From NCBI GenBank assembly GCA_036555585.1, contig DATBLE010000009.1:102747-166746 (forward strand): 64,000 bases of DNA, written 5' to 3'. This DNA is from DATBLE01 sp036555585. GTDB lineage: Bacteria; Actinomycetota; Thermoleophilia; Gaiellales; Gaiellaceae. The position numbers and the translations under genes are program-made. The number at the start of each line of letters is the position of its first letter. The first letter of the stretch is position 1. A model generated the notes under the pieces. It saw only the letters and a program-made list of their open reading frames with translations. It was not told where the DNA came from and made no database searches. This document shows positions 20,083-28,187 of this stretch, piece by piece.

Positions 20083-20549
20083 CCGCACACCGCCGCGAGC
20101 GCCAGGGCGCGATCCTCCGCCTGATCCGCGAGCGCCAGATCTCGACCCAGGCCGAGCTCGCCGCCGCGCTCCACGACGCCGGCTACGAGGCAGTCCAGAC
20201 CACCGTCTCGAGGGACATCTCCGAGCTCGGGCTGGTCAAGGTGCGCACCGCCGGCGGCCGCCGCGTCTACGCGCCCGCCGGCTCGGCGGACCTCGACCGG
20301 CTCCGCGAGCTCGACGCGGCCCTTCGCCGCTGGGCGCTCTCGATCGAGGCGAGCGACAGCCTCGTGGTCGTCTTCACGCCGCGCGGGTTCGCGGCGGCGC
20401 TCGGGGATGCGATCGACGACTCGAGCCATCCGCACGTGCTCGCCACCGTGGCGGGCGAGAACACCGTGCTCGTCGTCCCCGTCGCCGGCGTGAAGGCCGC
20501 CGCCCTGCGCGAGGAGCTGAGCAGACATATCCTGGAAGGAGCCGCATGA
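20079..20549 (+). CDS. argR: Arginine repressor ArgR
   Basis: 156-residue transcriptional regulator. The N-terminal winged helix (QISTQAELAAALHDAGYEAVQTTVSRDI...ELGLVKV) binds ARG boxes; the C-terminal domain forms the hexamer and senses arginine. It should act on the double ARG box before argC, making the operon autoregulated. One oddity is the arginine-binding motif, normally GDDT, which reads GENT here (Glu127, Asn128). The start GTG overlaps the argD stop by 4 nt and its stop overlaps argG by 4 nt (ATGA). Confidence 0.93.
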   Translation: MTAHRRERQGAILRLIRERQISTQAELAAALHDAGYEAVQTTVSRDISELGLVKVRTAGGRRVYAPAGSADLDRLRELDAALRRWALSIEASDSLVVVFTPRGFAAALGDAIDDSSHPHVLATVAGENTVLVVPVAGVKAAALREELSRHILEGAA

Positions 20550-21748
20550 GCCGCACTGCAGTCCTCGCCTACAGCGGGGGCCTCGACACGACCTGCATCA
20601 TCGCCTGGCTGAAGGAGGACTACTACGGCTTCGACGAGGTCGTCGCGGTCCTCTGCGACGTCGGCCAGGAGTTCGACCTCGAGCAGGCGCAGGAGCGCGG
20701 CTACGCCGCCGGGGCCGACGACGTCCTGCTCGTCGACCGGCGCGAGGCGTTCGCCGGCGAGCAGGTCGCGAAGGCGCTCCAGGCGAACGCTCTCTACGAG
20801 GGCAAGTACCCCCTCGTCTCGGCGCTCTCGCGCCCCGTGATCGCGCAGGCGGTCGCGGAGATCGCGCTCGAGCTCGGGGCCGAGGCGGCCGTCCACGGCT
20901 GCACGGGCAAGGGCAACGACCAGCTGCGCTTCGAGCTCGCCTTCCGCGCCAACTACCCGGGCGTCCGCGTGATCGCGCCGCTCCGGGACAAGGTGTGGAC
21001 GCGCGACGAGGAGATCGAGTACGCGCTGCAGCGCGGCATCCCGGTCACGGTCACGCAGAGCTCGCCGTTCTCGATCGACGAGAACCTCTTCGGCCGCTCG
21101 ATCGAAGCGGGCGTCCTCGAGGACCCGTGGGAGTCGCCCCCCGAGGAGGCGTTCCGGCTGACGTCGGATCCGGACACGGCTCCCGGGCCCGAGGAGGTCG
21201 TGATCGGCTTCGAAGACGGCCTGCCTGTGTCGCTCGACGGCGACGACCTGCCGCTCCACGAGCTGATCTCGGCCCTGAACGAGCAGGCCGGCGCGTACGG
21301 AATCGGGCGGATCGACATGATCGAGAACCGCGCGATCGGGATCAAGAGCCGGGAGCTGTACGAGGCTCCGGCCGCCCTGTCGCTGATCGCCGCGCACCGC
21401 GCGCTCGAGGACCTGGTGCTGACCAGGGCGGAGCTCGAGACCAAGCGCTGGGTCGAGGACCGCTGGGCCCGCACGGTCTACGACGGACTCTGGTTCTCCC
21501 CCGTGCGCGAGGCGCTCGACGCGTTCGTCGCCCACACGCAGATGCTCGTCTCGGGCGAGGTCCGCGTCGAGCTGCGTCCGGCGGCGGCGGTCGTCAACGG
21601 CCGGCGCTCGGAGAACGCGCTCTACGCCGAGACGCTCGCCTCCTACGCGACGGGCGAGACCTTCCCGCACGAGGCTGCGGAGGGCTTCATCCGGCTCGCG
21701 TCGCTGGAGGCGGAGCTGGCGGCAGCCCGTGCCCGGGTGCGCGTGTGA
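20546..21748 (+). CDS. argG: Argininosuccinate synthase
   Basis: 400-residue enzyme joining citrulline and aspartate with ATP. The P-loop-like motif AYSGGLDTTCIIAWL at the N-terminus, GCTGKGNDQLRFEL and the Gly-rich nucleotide site are present. The length is normal. A ribosome binding site (GGAAGGAG) precedes the ATG, which overlaps the argR stop. Confidence 0.97.
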   Translation: MSRTAVLAYSGGLDTTCIIAWLKEDYYGFDEVVAVLCDVGQEFDLEQAQERGYAAGADDVLLVDRREAFAGEQVAKALQANALYEGKYPLVSALSRPVIAQAVAEIALELGAEAAVHGCTGKGNDQLRFELAFRANYPGVRVIAPLRDKVWTRDEEIEYALQRGIPVTVTQSSPFSIDENLFGRSIEAGVLEDPWESPPEEAFRLTSDPDTAPGPEEVVIGFEDGLPVSLDGDDLPLHELISALNEQAGAYGIGRIDMIENRAIGIKSRELYEAPAALSLIAAHRALEDLVLTRAELETKRWVEDRWARTVYDGLWFSPVREALDAFVAHTQMLVSGEVRVELRPAAAVVNGRRSENALYAETLASYATGETFPHEAAEGFIRLASLEAELAAARARVRV

Positions 21749-22962
21749 CCCTCTGGCAGGGACGGGTCGAGGACCAGCTCGCGGCCGACGTCTGGGCGCT
21801 GGTCAAGGCCGACGACGCCGAGCTCCTTCCCTACGACTGCGAGGGGACGCGCATGCACGCTCGGCGGCTCGAAGCAGCCGGTCTTCTCTCGGCCGACGAG
21901 CTCGCCGAGGTGGACTCGAAGCTCACGGCTATCGCGCAGGACGGCTCTGCCGTCCTGCGCGACTCGGACGAGGACGTCCACTCGGCGATCGAGCGGCTGC
22001 TCGGCCCGGTCGGTCGCAAGATCCACGCCGGGCGGTCGCGCAACGACCAGGTCGTGACCGCCTTCCGGCTCTGGACGCGCGACGCGTGCGCCGAGGCCAG
22101 GGCCGGGATCGAGGCCCTCGCGCGCGTGGTTCTCGACCGGGCCGAGGAGAACGCGGAGACGACGATGCCCGGCTACACGCACCTCCAGCGGGCGCAGCCG
22201 GTCACGCTCGGACACCACCTGCTCGCGTGGGTGGAGATGCTCGACCGCGACCGCGACCGGTTCGCGCTCGCCGCCTCGCACGCCGAGCCGTCGACGCTGG
22301 GGGCGGGAGCGCTGGCCGGGACGACGTTGCCGCTTCCCGGCGTGCGCAATTCGCTGGACGCAGTCGCCGACCGCGACTTCGCGCTCGACTACCTCTACGC
22401 CTGCGCCGGTCTGTTCGTGCATCTCTCGCGCATCGGCGAGGAGCTGGCGCTGTGGGCGACGGCCGAGTTCGGCTTCGTCCGGCTGCCGGAGTCCGCCGCG
22501 ACCGGCTCGTCGATGATGCCGCAGAAGCTCAACCCCGACGTCGCCGAGCTCGCCCGCGGCAAGGCGGGGACGGCGATCGGGCGCCTGACGGGGCTGCTCT
22601 CGACGGTCAAGGGGCTGCCCCTCTCGTACAACTCCGATCTCGCCGAGGACAAGCCCGCGGCCTTCGGGGCGCGGCGCGACGTCGCGCGCGTTCTGGCCGC
22701 GCTTGCGGTGCTGGTGCGCGACCTGCGCTTCGACGAGGAGCGGCTGGAGGAGGCCGCGGGCGACCCGGGCCTCCTCGCCACCGACGCGGCGGAGGCGCTG
22801 GTCGCGGAGGGTCTCGCGTTCCGGGACGCGCACGAGCAGGTCGCGCGGGCGGTCCGCGAAGGCGCCTTCGACCCCGATTCGACGGCGGCCGAGAGCGTCG
22901 CCTCGCGGCTCGGGGACGTCGGTGCCGCAGTCGCGGCGGCCCGCGGCCGCTTCGAGACCTGA
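21745..22962 (+). CDS. argH: Argininosuccinate lyase
   Basis: 405-residue member of the fumarase/aspartase superfamily that releases arginine and fumarate. HAGRSRNDQVVTAFRLW and the signature GSSMMPQKLNPDVAEL are present, as is the conserved THLQRAQPVTLGHH. It is a little shorter than usual (~460) because the C-terminus is trimmed. The start GTG overlaps the argG stop by 4 nt. It is the last gene of the arg operon and faces hisA 15 nt away; no terminator is visible between them. Confidence 0.96.
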   Translation: MTLWQGRVEDQLAADVWALVKADDAELLPYDCEGTRMHARRLEAAGLLSADELAEVDSKLTAIAQDGSAVLRDSDEDVHSAIERLLGPVGRKIHAGRSRNDQVVTAFRLWTRDACAEARAGIEALARVVLDRAEENAETTMPGYTHLQRAQPVTLGHHLLAWVEMLDRDRDRFALAASHAEPSTLGAGALAGTTLPLPGVRNSLDAVADRDFALDYLYACAGLFVHLSRIGEELALWATAEFGFVRLPESAATGSSMMPQKLNPDVAELARGKAGTAIGRLTGLLSTVKGLPLSYNSDLAEDKPAAFGARRDVARVLAALAVLVRDLRFDEERLEEAAGDPGLLATDAAEALVAEGLAFRDAHEQVARAVREGAFDPDSTAAESVASRLGDVGAAVAAARGRFET

Positions 22963-22977
22963 CGCCGAGCCTTCTTC

Positions 22978-23700
22978 CTAGCTCCCGACGGCGTCGAGCG
23001 CCTCCGACAGGGTGAACCGCCCCGCCCAGAGCGCGCTGCCGACCACAGCCCCCCGGCAGCCGAGGTCCCTGACCCGAACGAGGTCGTCGAGCGAGGCGAT
23101 TCCGCCCGCGGCGACGACCGGGAGGCCCGCCGCCAGCACGTCCGCCAGCAGCTTCGCGTCCGGTCCGGCGAGCGAGCCGTCGCGCCTCGTGGCGGTGACG
23201 AGCAGGCGCCGCACGCCCGCGTCGGCGCAGTCCTCTGCGAGCCCCCGTGGCGTGACGTCCGTCTCGCCCGCCCAGCCGTCGATCACGACGCGGCCGTCCC
23301 TGGCGTCGACGGCGACCATCAGCCGTTCCTCGAGGCGAGCCGATAGCAGTGACAGGCTCGAGCCCGTCACTGCCGTGAGCGCGGCCGTGCCGACCACGAC
23401 CCGGGCCGCACCTGCAGCCAGGGCCCCCTCGATCGACTCGACACTTCGCAGCCCGCCGCCGACCTGCACGGGCACGCCCGCAGCCGCGACCCGCTCGACG
23501 AGACCGGCAGTCGGGCGCCCGGAGAAGGCGCCGTCGAGATCGACCAGGTGCAGCCAGGCTGCGCCCTCTGCCGCGAAGCGCGCTGCCGCCTGCGCGGGAT
23601 CGCCCCCCTCGATCGTGACATGGTCCGGGCGGCCCTCCGACAGCCGCACGCAGCGGCCCTCGAGCACGTCGATCGCCGGGATCACCTCGAAGCGTTCCAT
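22978..23700 (-). CDS. hisA: Phosphoribosyl isomerase (HisA, possibly PriA)
   Basis: 240-residue TIM barrel that isomerises ProFAR to PRFAR in histidine synthesis. Catalytic Asp residues are in VIPAIDVLEG and VAVDARDGRVVIDGW; VQVGGGLRS is a phosphate-binding loop. In many actinobacteria this protein (PriA) also performs the TrpF reaction; the sequence alone does not settle it. The ATG at 23698-23700 is 6 nt after a TACTAC -10 box, so it is leaderless. It is transcribed away from the other his genes, from a region shared with hisR. Confidence 0.93.
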   Translation of the reverse strand: MERFEVIPAIDVLEGRCVRLSEGRPDHVTIEGGDPAQAAARFAAEGAAWLHLVDLDGAFSGRPTAGLVERVAAAGVPVQVGGGLRSVESIEGALAAGAARVVVGTAALTAVTGSSLSLLSARLEERLMVAVDARDGRVVIDGWAGETDVTPRGLAEDCADAGVRRLLVTATRRDGSLAGPDAKLLADVLAAGLPVVAAGGIASLDDLVRVRDLGCRGAVVGSALWAGRFTLSEALDAVGS

Positions 23701-23732
23701 GATGACGTAGTAGCATGCTAACATGATCACCC
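23701..23732. promoter_or_regulatory. Divergent hisA / hisR promoters with a palindromic operator
   Basis: The perfect palindrome TAGCATGCTA (23711-23720) lies between the two starts, only 32 bp apart. For hisR the -10 is TAACAT (23719-23724, 8 nt before the ATG); for hisA it is TACTAC (minus, 23707-23712, 6 nt before the ATG). The palindrome overlaps or abuts both -10 boxes, so one bound repressor could shut both genes. The likely ligand is the TrpR-like protein encoded by the first gene to the right. Confidence 0.6.
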
Positions 23733-24041
23733 ATGAGCACGGCTGCGAGCGAGGCTCGACATGACGTCGACGAGATCCCCGGCTTCGACGACCTGGCCGG
23801 CGCGTTCCTCTGCCTCCGCGACCGCGACGAGGCGCGGCGCTTCCTGCGCGACCTCTGCACCCGCGGCGAGCTGGAGGCGCTCGCGCATCGCTGGCAGATC
23901 GTCCGCCTGCTCGACGAGGGCCTTCCCTACCTCGAGATCGCCGAGCGCGTCCACACGAGCACGGCGACCGTCACGCGGGTGGCGCAGTGGCTGCGCCATG
24001 GCACGGGCGGCTACCGGCTGGCGCTCGAGCGTACTCGCTAG
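23733..24041 (+). CDS. TrpR/YerC-family repressor, probable HisR
   Basis: 102-residue helical protein of the TrpR-like YerC/YecD family. ASMLCLRDRDEARRFLRDL-like helices lead to LEALAHRWQIVRLLDEGLPYLEIAERVHTSTATVTRVAQWL, where the last part is the helix-turn-helix. Members of this family next to his genes are predicted repressors of histidine synthesis (called HisR in comparative studies of Firmicutes). Here it is the first gene of the his operon, 9 nt before hisG, and divergent from hisA, with a palindrome between them. The ligand is presumed to be histidine. The start is a leaderless ATG. Confidence 0.85.
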   Translation: MSTAASEARHDVDEIPGFDDLAGAFLCLRDRDEARRFLRDLCTRGELEALAHRWQIVRLLDEGLPYLEIAERVHTSTATVTRVAQWLRHGTGGYRLALERTR

Positions 24042-24050
24042 GACGGCCGC

Positions 24051-24923
24051 GTGAGCGCCGGGGCGGACAGCCGGCTGCTCGTCGCCGTCCCTTCCAAGGG
24101 CCGCATGGCGCAGCCCGCGCTCGACCTGCTCGATGCCGCCGGCCTTCGCTTCGAGCCGGGAGAGCGCGCCCTGCACGTCCCCTGCCAGAACGCTCCGGTC
24201 GACCTGCTGCTCGTGCGGCCGCACGACATTCCGGAGTACGTCCAGGACGGGGTCGTCCACGGCGGGATCACCGGCGCGAACCTGGTCGCCGAGGCGTGCG
24301 CGGACGTCGTCCGGCTCGCGAGCCTCGGCTTCGCCCGGTGCACGCTCGAGGCGGCCGTGCCCACCGCCGCGCCGCAGCAGGGGCTCGCCGACCTGGCCGG
24401 TCTGCGGGTCGCGACCGCCTACCCGGTCTCGACCCGGGCCGCGCTCGCGGAGGCGGGCGTCGAGGTGGAGCTCGTGCCGGTCTCGGGCTCGGTCGAGGCG
24501 GCACCACGGCTCGGCCTCTCCGAGGCGATCGTCGACCTCGTCTCGACCGGCTCGACCGCCAGCGTGAATGGACTTCGCCGGATCGGCCGGCTGCTCTCGT
24601 CCGAGGCGGTTCTCATCGCCAATCGGGACGCGCTCGAGCAGCGCCGGGACGTTCTCGAGCGGCTCGAGCTGATGCTCGATGGAGTGGTCGCCGCACGCCG
24701 GCGCCGCTACGTGATGCTCAACGCCTCGGAGGCGGACCTGCCGGCGATCCGCGCCCTGCTGCCCGGGATGGGCGCGCCGTCGGTGCTGCCGCTCGCCGAG
24801 CCCGGGCAGATCGCGGTGCACGCGGCCGTCGATGCGGACGACATCTGGGACCTGCTGCCGCCCCTGAAGGCGGCCGGCGCGTCGTCGATCCTCGTCGTGC
24901 CGATCGAGCGGCTCGTGCCGTGA
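24051..24923 (+). CDS. hisG: ATP phosphoribosyltransferase, long form
   Basis: 290-residue enzyme for the first committed step of histidine synthesis (ATP + PRPP). VAVPSKGRMAQPALDLL is the N-terminal motif and EAIVDLVSTGSTASVNGLR the PRPP-binding signature. About 80 C-terminal residues (MLNASEADLPAIRALLPGMG...) form the ACT-like histidine-binding domain of the long form, so no HisZ is needed and none is seen. The start is GTG at 24051; the stop overlaps hisD by 4 nt. Confidence 0.95.
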   Translation: MSAGADSRLLVAVPSKGRMAQPALDLLDAAGLRFEPGERALHVPCQNAPVDLLLVRPHDIPEYVQDGVVHGGITGANLVAEACADVVRLASLGFARCTLEAAVPTAAPQQGLADLAGLRVATAYPVSTRAALAEAGVEVELVPVSGSVEAAPRLGLSEAIVDLVSTGSTASVNGLRRIGRLLSSEAVLIANRDALEQRRDVLERLELMLDGVVAARRRRYVMLNASEADLPAIRALLPGMGAPSVLPLAEPGQIAVHAAVDADDIWDLLPPLKAAGASSILVVPIERLVP

Positions 24924-26008
24924 CGGACGTCGCCGTCGTCGTCGCCGACGTCCGCGAACGCGGCGACGCGGCGCTGCGGGACTGGTCGGAGCGGCTCGGC
25001 GACGGCGCGCCGGGTCGACTGACCCCGCGTGCCCAGCTCGGCCCGCCGCTGCTCGGCGCGATCCGCACGCTCGCCGGCGCCGTCGAGGCCGTGCACCGGG
25101 CCCAGCGCCCCCCCGACACCACCGTGACGCCGGCTCCCGGCATCGAGGTCAGCCGCCGCTGGCTGCCCCTCGACTCGGTCGGGATCTACGTCCCGAGCGG
25201 TCTTCCCTCCTCGCTCGTGATGACGGCCGTGCCCGCGCGGCTGGCCGGTGTGCCACGTATCGCCGTGGCGACTCCCCGGCCGTCCGAGACGATGCTCGGG
25301 GTCGCGCGCGAGCTGGGGATCGAGGAGCTGTACGCCATGGGCGGCCCGCAGGCGATCGCCGCGCTCGCCTTCGGGACCGAGACCGTCGAGCCCGTCGCGA
25401 AGATCGTCGGCCCGGGCAACCGCTGGGTGACCGAGGCGAAGCTCCTCGTCGCTTCCCATGTCGCGATCGACCTGCCCGCCGGGCCCAGCGAGGTCCTGGT
25501 GATCGCCGACGGGACGGCCGACCCCGCGGCGTGCGCGGCCGACCTGCTCGCCCAGGCCGAGCACGGCGCGGACGGTGTGTCGATCCTGCTGACCACGAGC
25601 CCCGAGCTCGCGGACCAGGTCGCCTCGCGCGTCGACGGTCATGCCCGCATCGAGCTGGTCGCGACGCTCGAGCAGGCAGTTGCGCGGGCGAACGAGCTCG
25701 CTCCCGAGCATCTCGAGCTGCTCGTCGCCGACCCGGACACGGTCGGCGCCGGCGTGCGGAACGCGGGCGCCGTCTTTCTCGGCACGACGGCCGTGGTCGG
25801 CGACTACGCCGCCGGCTCGAACCACGTGCTTCCGACCGGGGGCCTCGCGCGCGGCACCGGAGGGCTGGGGCTGGAGGCGTTCCTGAAGCCGGTGCAGTTC
25901 GTGCGCGCGACCCGGGAGGGCGTCGCCTCGGTGCGCGCAACGGTGGAGGCGTTCGCGGCCGTCGAGAACCTGCCTCTTCACGCCGAGTCCGTGGCGGTGC
26001 GAGCGTGA
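24920..26008 (+). CDS. hisD: Histidinol dehydrogenase, N-terminally short
   Basis: 362-residue Zn2+ enzyme that oxidises histidinol to histidine. The metal ligands are visible: Gln and His in LLAQAEHGADG, Asp in VVGDYAAGSNHVLPTGG and the C-terminal His in LPLHAESVAVR. VGIYVPSG and IVGPGNRWVTEAK bind NAD. It is about 60 residues shorter than usual (420-440), lacking part of the N-terminal arm that packs in the dimer, but with the active site complete. The start GTG overlaps the hisG stop. Confidence 0.94.
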   Translation: MTDVAVVVADVRERGDAALRDWSERLGDGAPGRLTPRAQLGPPLLGAIRTLAGAVEAVHRAQRPPDTTVTPAPGIEVSRRWLPLDSVGIYVPSGLPSSLVMTAVPARLAGVPRIAVATPRPSETMLGVARELGIEELYAMGGPQAIAALAFGTETVEPVAKIVGPGNRWVTEAKLLVASHVAIDLPAGPSEVLVIADGTADPAACAADLLAQAEHGADGVSILLTTSPELADQVASRVDGHARIELVATLEQAVARANELAPEHLELLVADPDTVGAGVRNAGAVFLGTTAVVGDYAAGSNHVLPTGGLARGTGGLGLEAFLKPVQFVRATREGVASVRATVEAFAAVENLPLHAESVAVRA

Positions 26009-27591
26009 GCGCGACCCGCCTGAGCGCCCGGGCGCTTCCGGACGGGTTCGAGCCGTACATCTGGGCGTCGACTGCCGAGGAGGTGGCCGCCCGCAACGGG
26101 ATCCCGCCGACGCAGGTGATCCGGTTTGACGCCAACGTGCCGCCGCTTCCCGGCGTGCCACAGGTGCCGATCGGCGAGAGCTTCGCCCGGCTGAACGAGT
26201 ACCCGGAGGGCACGTACCGCGACCTGCGCGAGGCAGCGGCCGCCTACGCCGGGGTGGATGCGGCGCAGGTCGTGCCCGGGGCCGGCGCCGACGGGTTGAT
26301 CGGGCTCGCTGCCCGCACCTTCCTCGGGCCCGGACGCCGCGCGTGCGTCAGGCGGCCGACCTATCCCCTCTACGCGATCGCGTCGGGGATCGAGGGAGCC
26401 GAGGTCACCGCCGAGCCGGAGGGGGCGGACCTGCTCTGGATCTGCAACCCGGACAATCCGACCGGCGAGCTCGTCGACCCCGAGGAGATCGCGGCGCTCG
26501 CCCAGGCCCACCCGGGCGCTGCCGTGGTCGTCGACGAGGCGTACTTCGAGTACGGCGGCGCGAGCGTCGTGCCGCTGATCGGCACGGCTCCGAACCTCGT
26601 CGCGATCAGGACGTTGTCGAAGGCCTTCGCGCTCGCCGCGCTCAGGGTCGGCTATGCGGTCGCCTCGTCCGATCTCGCCCGTGAGCTCGACCGCCGCCGC
26701 GACCCGGCCCCCGTCGCCGCGCCGGCGGCACGGATCGCGGCCGCCGCGCTGCGTGCTCCCCGCCTCGACGTCGAGCAAACGGTCGCGGAGCGGGAGCGGA
26801 TGCGCCGGGCGCTCGCCGACGCAGGCTACGACGTCCCGCAATCGCATGCGAACTTCGTCCTCGTGCGCACTGACCCGGCCGTGGCCGAGCGGCTGGAGCG
26901 GCAGGGCCTGGTCGTCCGCCGCTTTGCGGACGCGATCCGGATCACGGTGCGCCTTCCGGCCGAGAACGACCGGATCCTGGCCGCGCTGGGCGCGACTCCC
27001 GAGCCCGCCGGGTCGCGCTCCGCCCTCGTCCTCCGGACCACGGCGGAGACCGCGCTGCGCGTCTCGGTCGACCTCGACGGCCGGGGTCGCGCGCGCGTCG
27101 CAACCGGCGTCGGCTTCCTCGACCATCTGCTCACGCTGCTCGCCTTCCACGGCGGCCTCGACCTCGACCTGCTGGCCGGCGGCGATCTCGACGTCGACGA
27201 GCACCACACCGTCGAGGACGTCCTCGCCGCCCTCGGTGACGCGATCGGCGAGGCGCTCGAGGGCCGCGCAGGCGTGACGCGGTACGGCTCCGCGACGGTG
27301 CCGATGGACGAAGCTCGAGCGTCCGCCGCGGTCGACCTCGTCCGCCGGCCTCACGCGGAGGTCGAGCTCGCCTTCCGCGGAGAGCGCGTCGGCGGGCTGG
27401 CGGTCACCCTCGTGGCGCACGCGCTCGAGCGCTTCGCGATGCAGGCCGGCCTGACGCTGCACGTGGAGGCGGCCGGAACCGACGACCACCACGTCGCCGA
27501 GGCGGCTTTCAAGGCGCTGGGCCGTGCGCTCCGCGAGGCCTGTGCGCTCGACGGCGCGACGACGGCCGGCTCGACGAAGGGGTCGCTGTGA
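26005..27591 (+). CDS. hisCB: HisC-HisB fusion: histidinol-phosphate aminotransferase / imidazoleglycerol-phosphate dehydratase
   Basis: One uninterrupted 528-codon frame that joins two enzymes. Residues 1 to ~333 are a class I/II aminotransferase (NPDNPTGELVDPEEI, DEAYFEYGG, PLP Lys206 in RTLSKAFALAALRVGYAV). Residues ~338-528 are the dehydratase, with VATGVGFLDHLLTLLAFHGG, DEHHTVEDVLAALGDA and GTDDHHVAEAAFKALGRALREA as Mn2+-binding motifs. Nothing at the junction (ATPEPAGSRSALVLRTT) offers an ATG, GTG or TTG start, so the halves are translated together. The two activities are steps 7 and 6 of the pathway in reverse order along the chain. The start GTG overlaps hisD by 4 nt; the stop overlaps hisH. 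Confidence 0.93.
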   Translation: MSATRLSARALPDGFEPYIWASTAEEVAARNGIPPTQVIRFDANVPPLPGVPQVPIGESFARLNEYPEGTYRDLREAAAAYAGVDAAQVVPGAGADGLIGLAARTFLGPGRRACVRRPTYPLYAIASGIEGAEVTAEPEGADLLWICNPDNPTGELVDPEEIAALAQAHPGAAVVVDEAYFEYGGASVVPLIGTAPNLVAIRTLSKAFALAALRVGYAVASSDLARELDRRRDPAPVAAPAARIAAAALRAPRLDVEQTVAERERMRRALADAGYDVPQSHANFVLVRTDPAVAERLERQGLVVRRFADAIRITVRLPAENDRILAALGATPEPAGSRSALVLRTTAETALRVSVDLDGRGRARVATGVGFLDHLLTLLAFHGGLDLDLLAGGDLDVDEHHTVEDVLAALGDAIGEALEGRAGVTRYGSATVPMDEARASAAVDLVRRPHAEVELAFRGERVGGLAVTLVAHALERFAMQAGLTLHVEAAGTDDHHVAEAAFKALGRALREACALDGATTAGSTKGSL

Positions 27592-28187
27592 GGGTGGTGG
27601 TGGCCGACTACGGGGCGGGCAACCTGCGCAGCGTCTGCTCGGCGCTCGAGCGTGCGGGAGCCGATCCCGTGATCACGGAGGATCCGGCGGAGGTCGAGCG
27701 CGCGCCGCTCGCCGTGATCGCCGGCGTCGGCAACACCGGCGCCGCAGCGCGCGGCCTCGAGCAACGAGGCCTGGCAGCGGCGCTGCGCGCGCGGGCGCGC
27801 TCCGGGCGGCCGCTCGTGGGGATCTGCGTCGGGATGCAGCTGCTCTTCGGCGAGTCGGAGGAGGGAGGGGCCGGGCTGGGGATCCTGCCGGGCCGCGTCG
27901 AGCGGCTGCACGCGCCCCGCGTGCCGCACATGGGCTGGAACGAGCTTCGGCTGACGGGGGCGACCGAGCTGCTCGACGGCCTCGACGGCGAGGACGTCTA
28001 CTTCGCCCACTCGTACGCGTGCTCCCCGGAGAAGTCGATGGCGGTCGCCGAGGTCGAGCACGGAGGGCGGGTCGTCGCCGCGGTCGAGCACGGCCCGGTC
28101 GCCGGCGTGCAGTTCCACCCCGAGCGCAGCGGGCCCGTGGGCGCGCGGATCCTGCGGAACGCACTCGCATGGTCAAGAAGCGTGTGA
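27588..28187 (+). CDS. hisH: Imidazole glycerol phosphate synthase, glutaminase subunit
   Basis: 199-residue class I amidotransferase that feeds ammonia to HisF. The nucleophile Cys is in LVGICVGMQLLFGESEE and the His/Glu pair in VQFHPERSGPVG. VADYGAGNLRSV opens the fold. The start GTG overlaps the hisCB stop by 4 nt. Its 3' end overlaps hisF by 19 nt. Confidence 0.95.
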   Translation: MRVVVADYGAGNLRSVCSALERAGADPVITEDPAEVERAPLAVIAGVGNTGAAARGLEQRGLAAALRARARSGRPLVGICVGMQLLFGESEEGGAGLGILPGRVERLHAPRVPHMGWNELRLTGATELLDGLDGEDVYFAHSYACSPEKSMAVAEVEHGGRVVAAVEHGPVAGVQFHPERSGPVGARILRNALAWSRSV

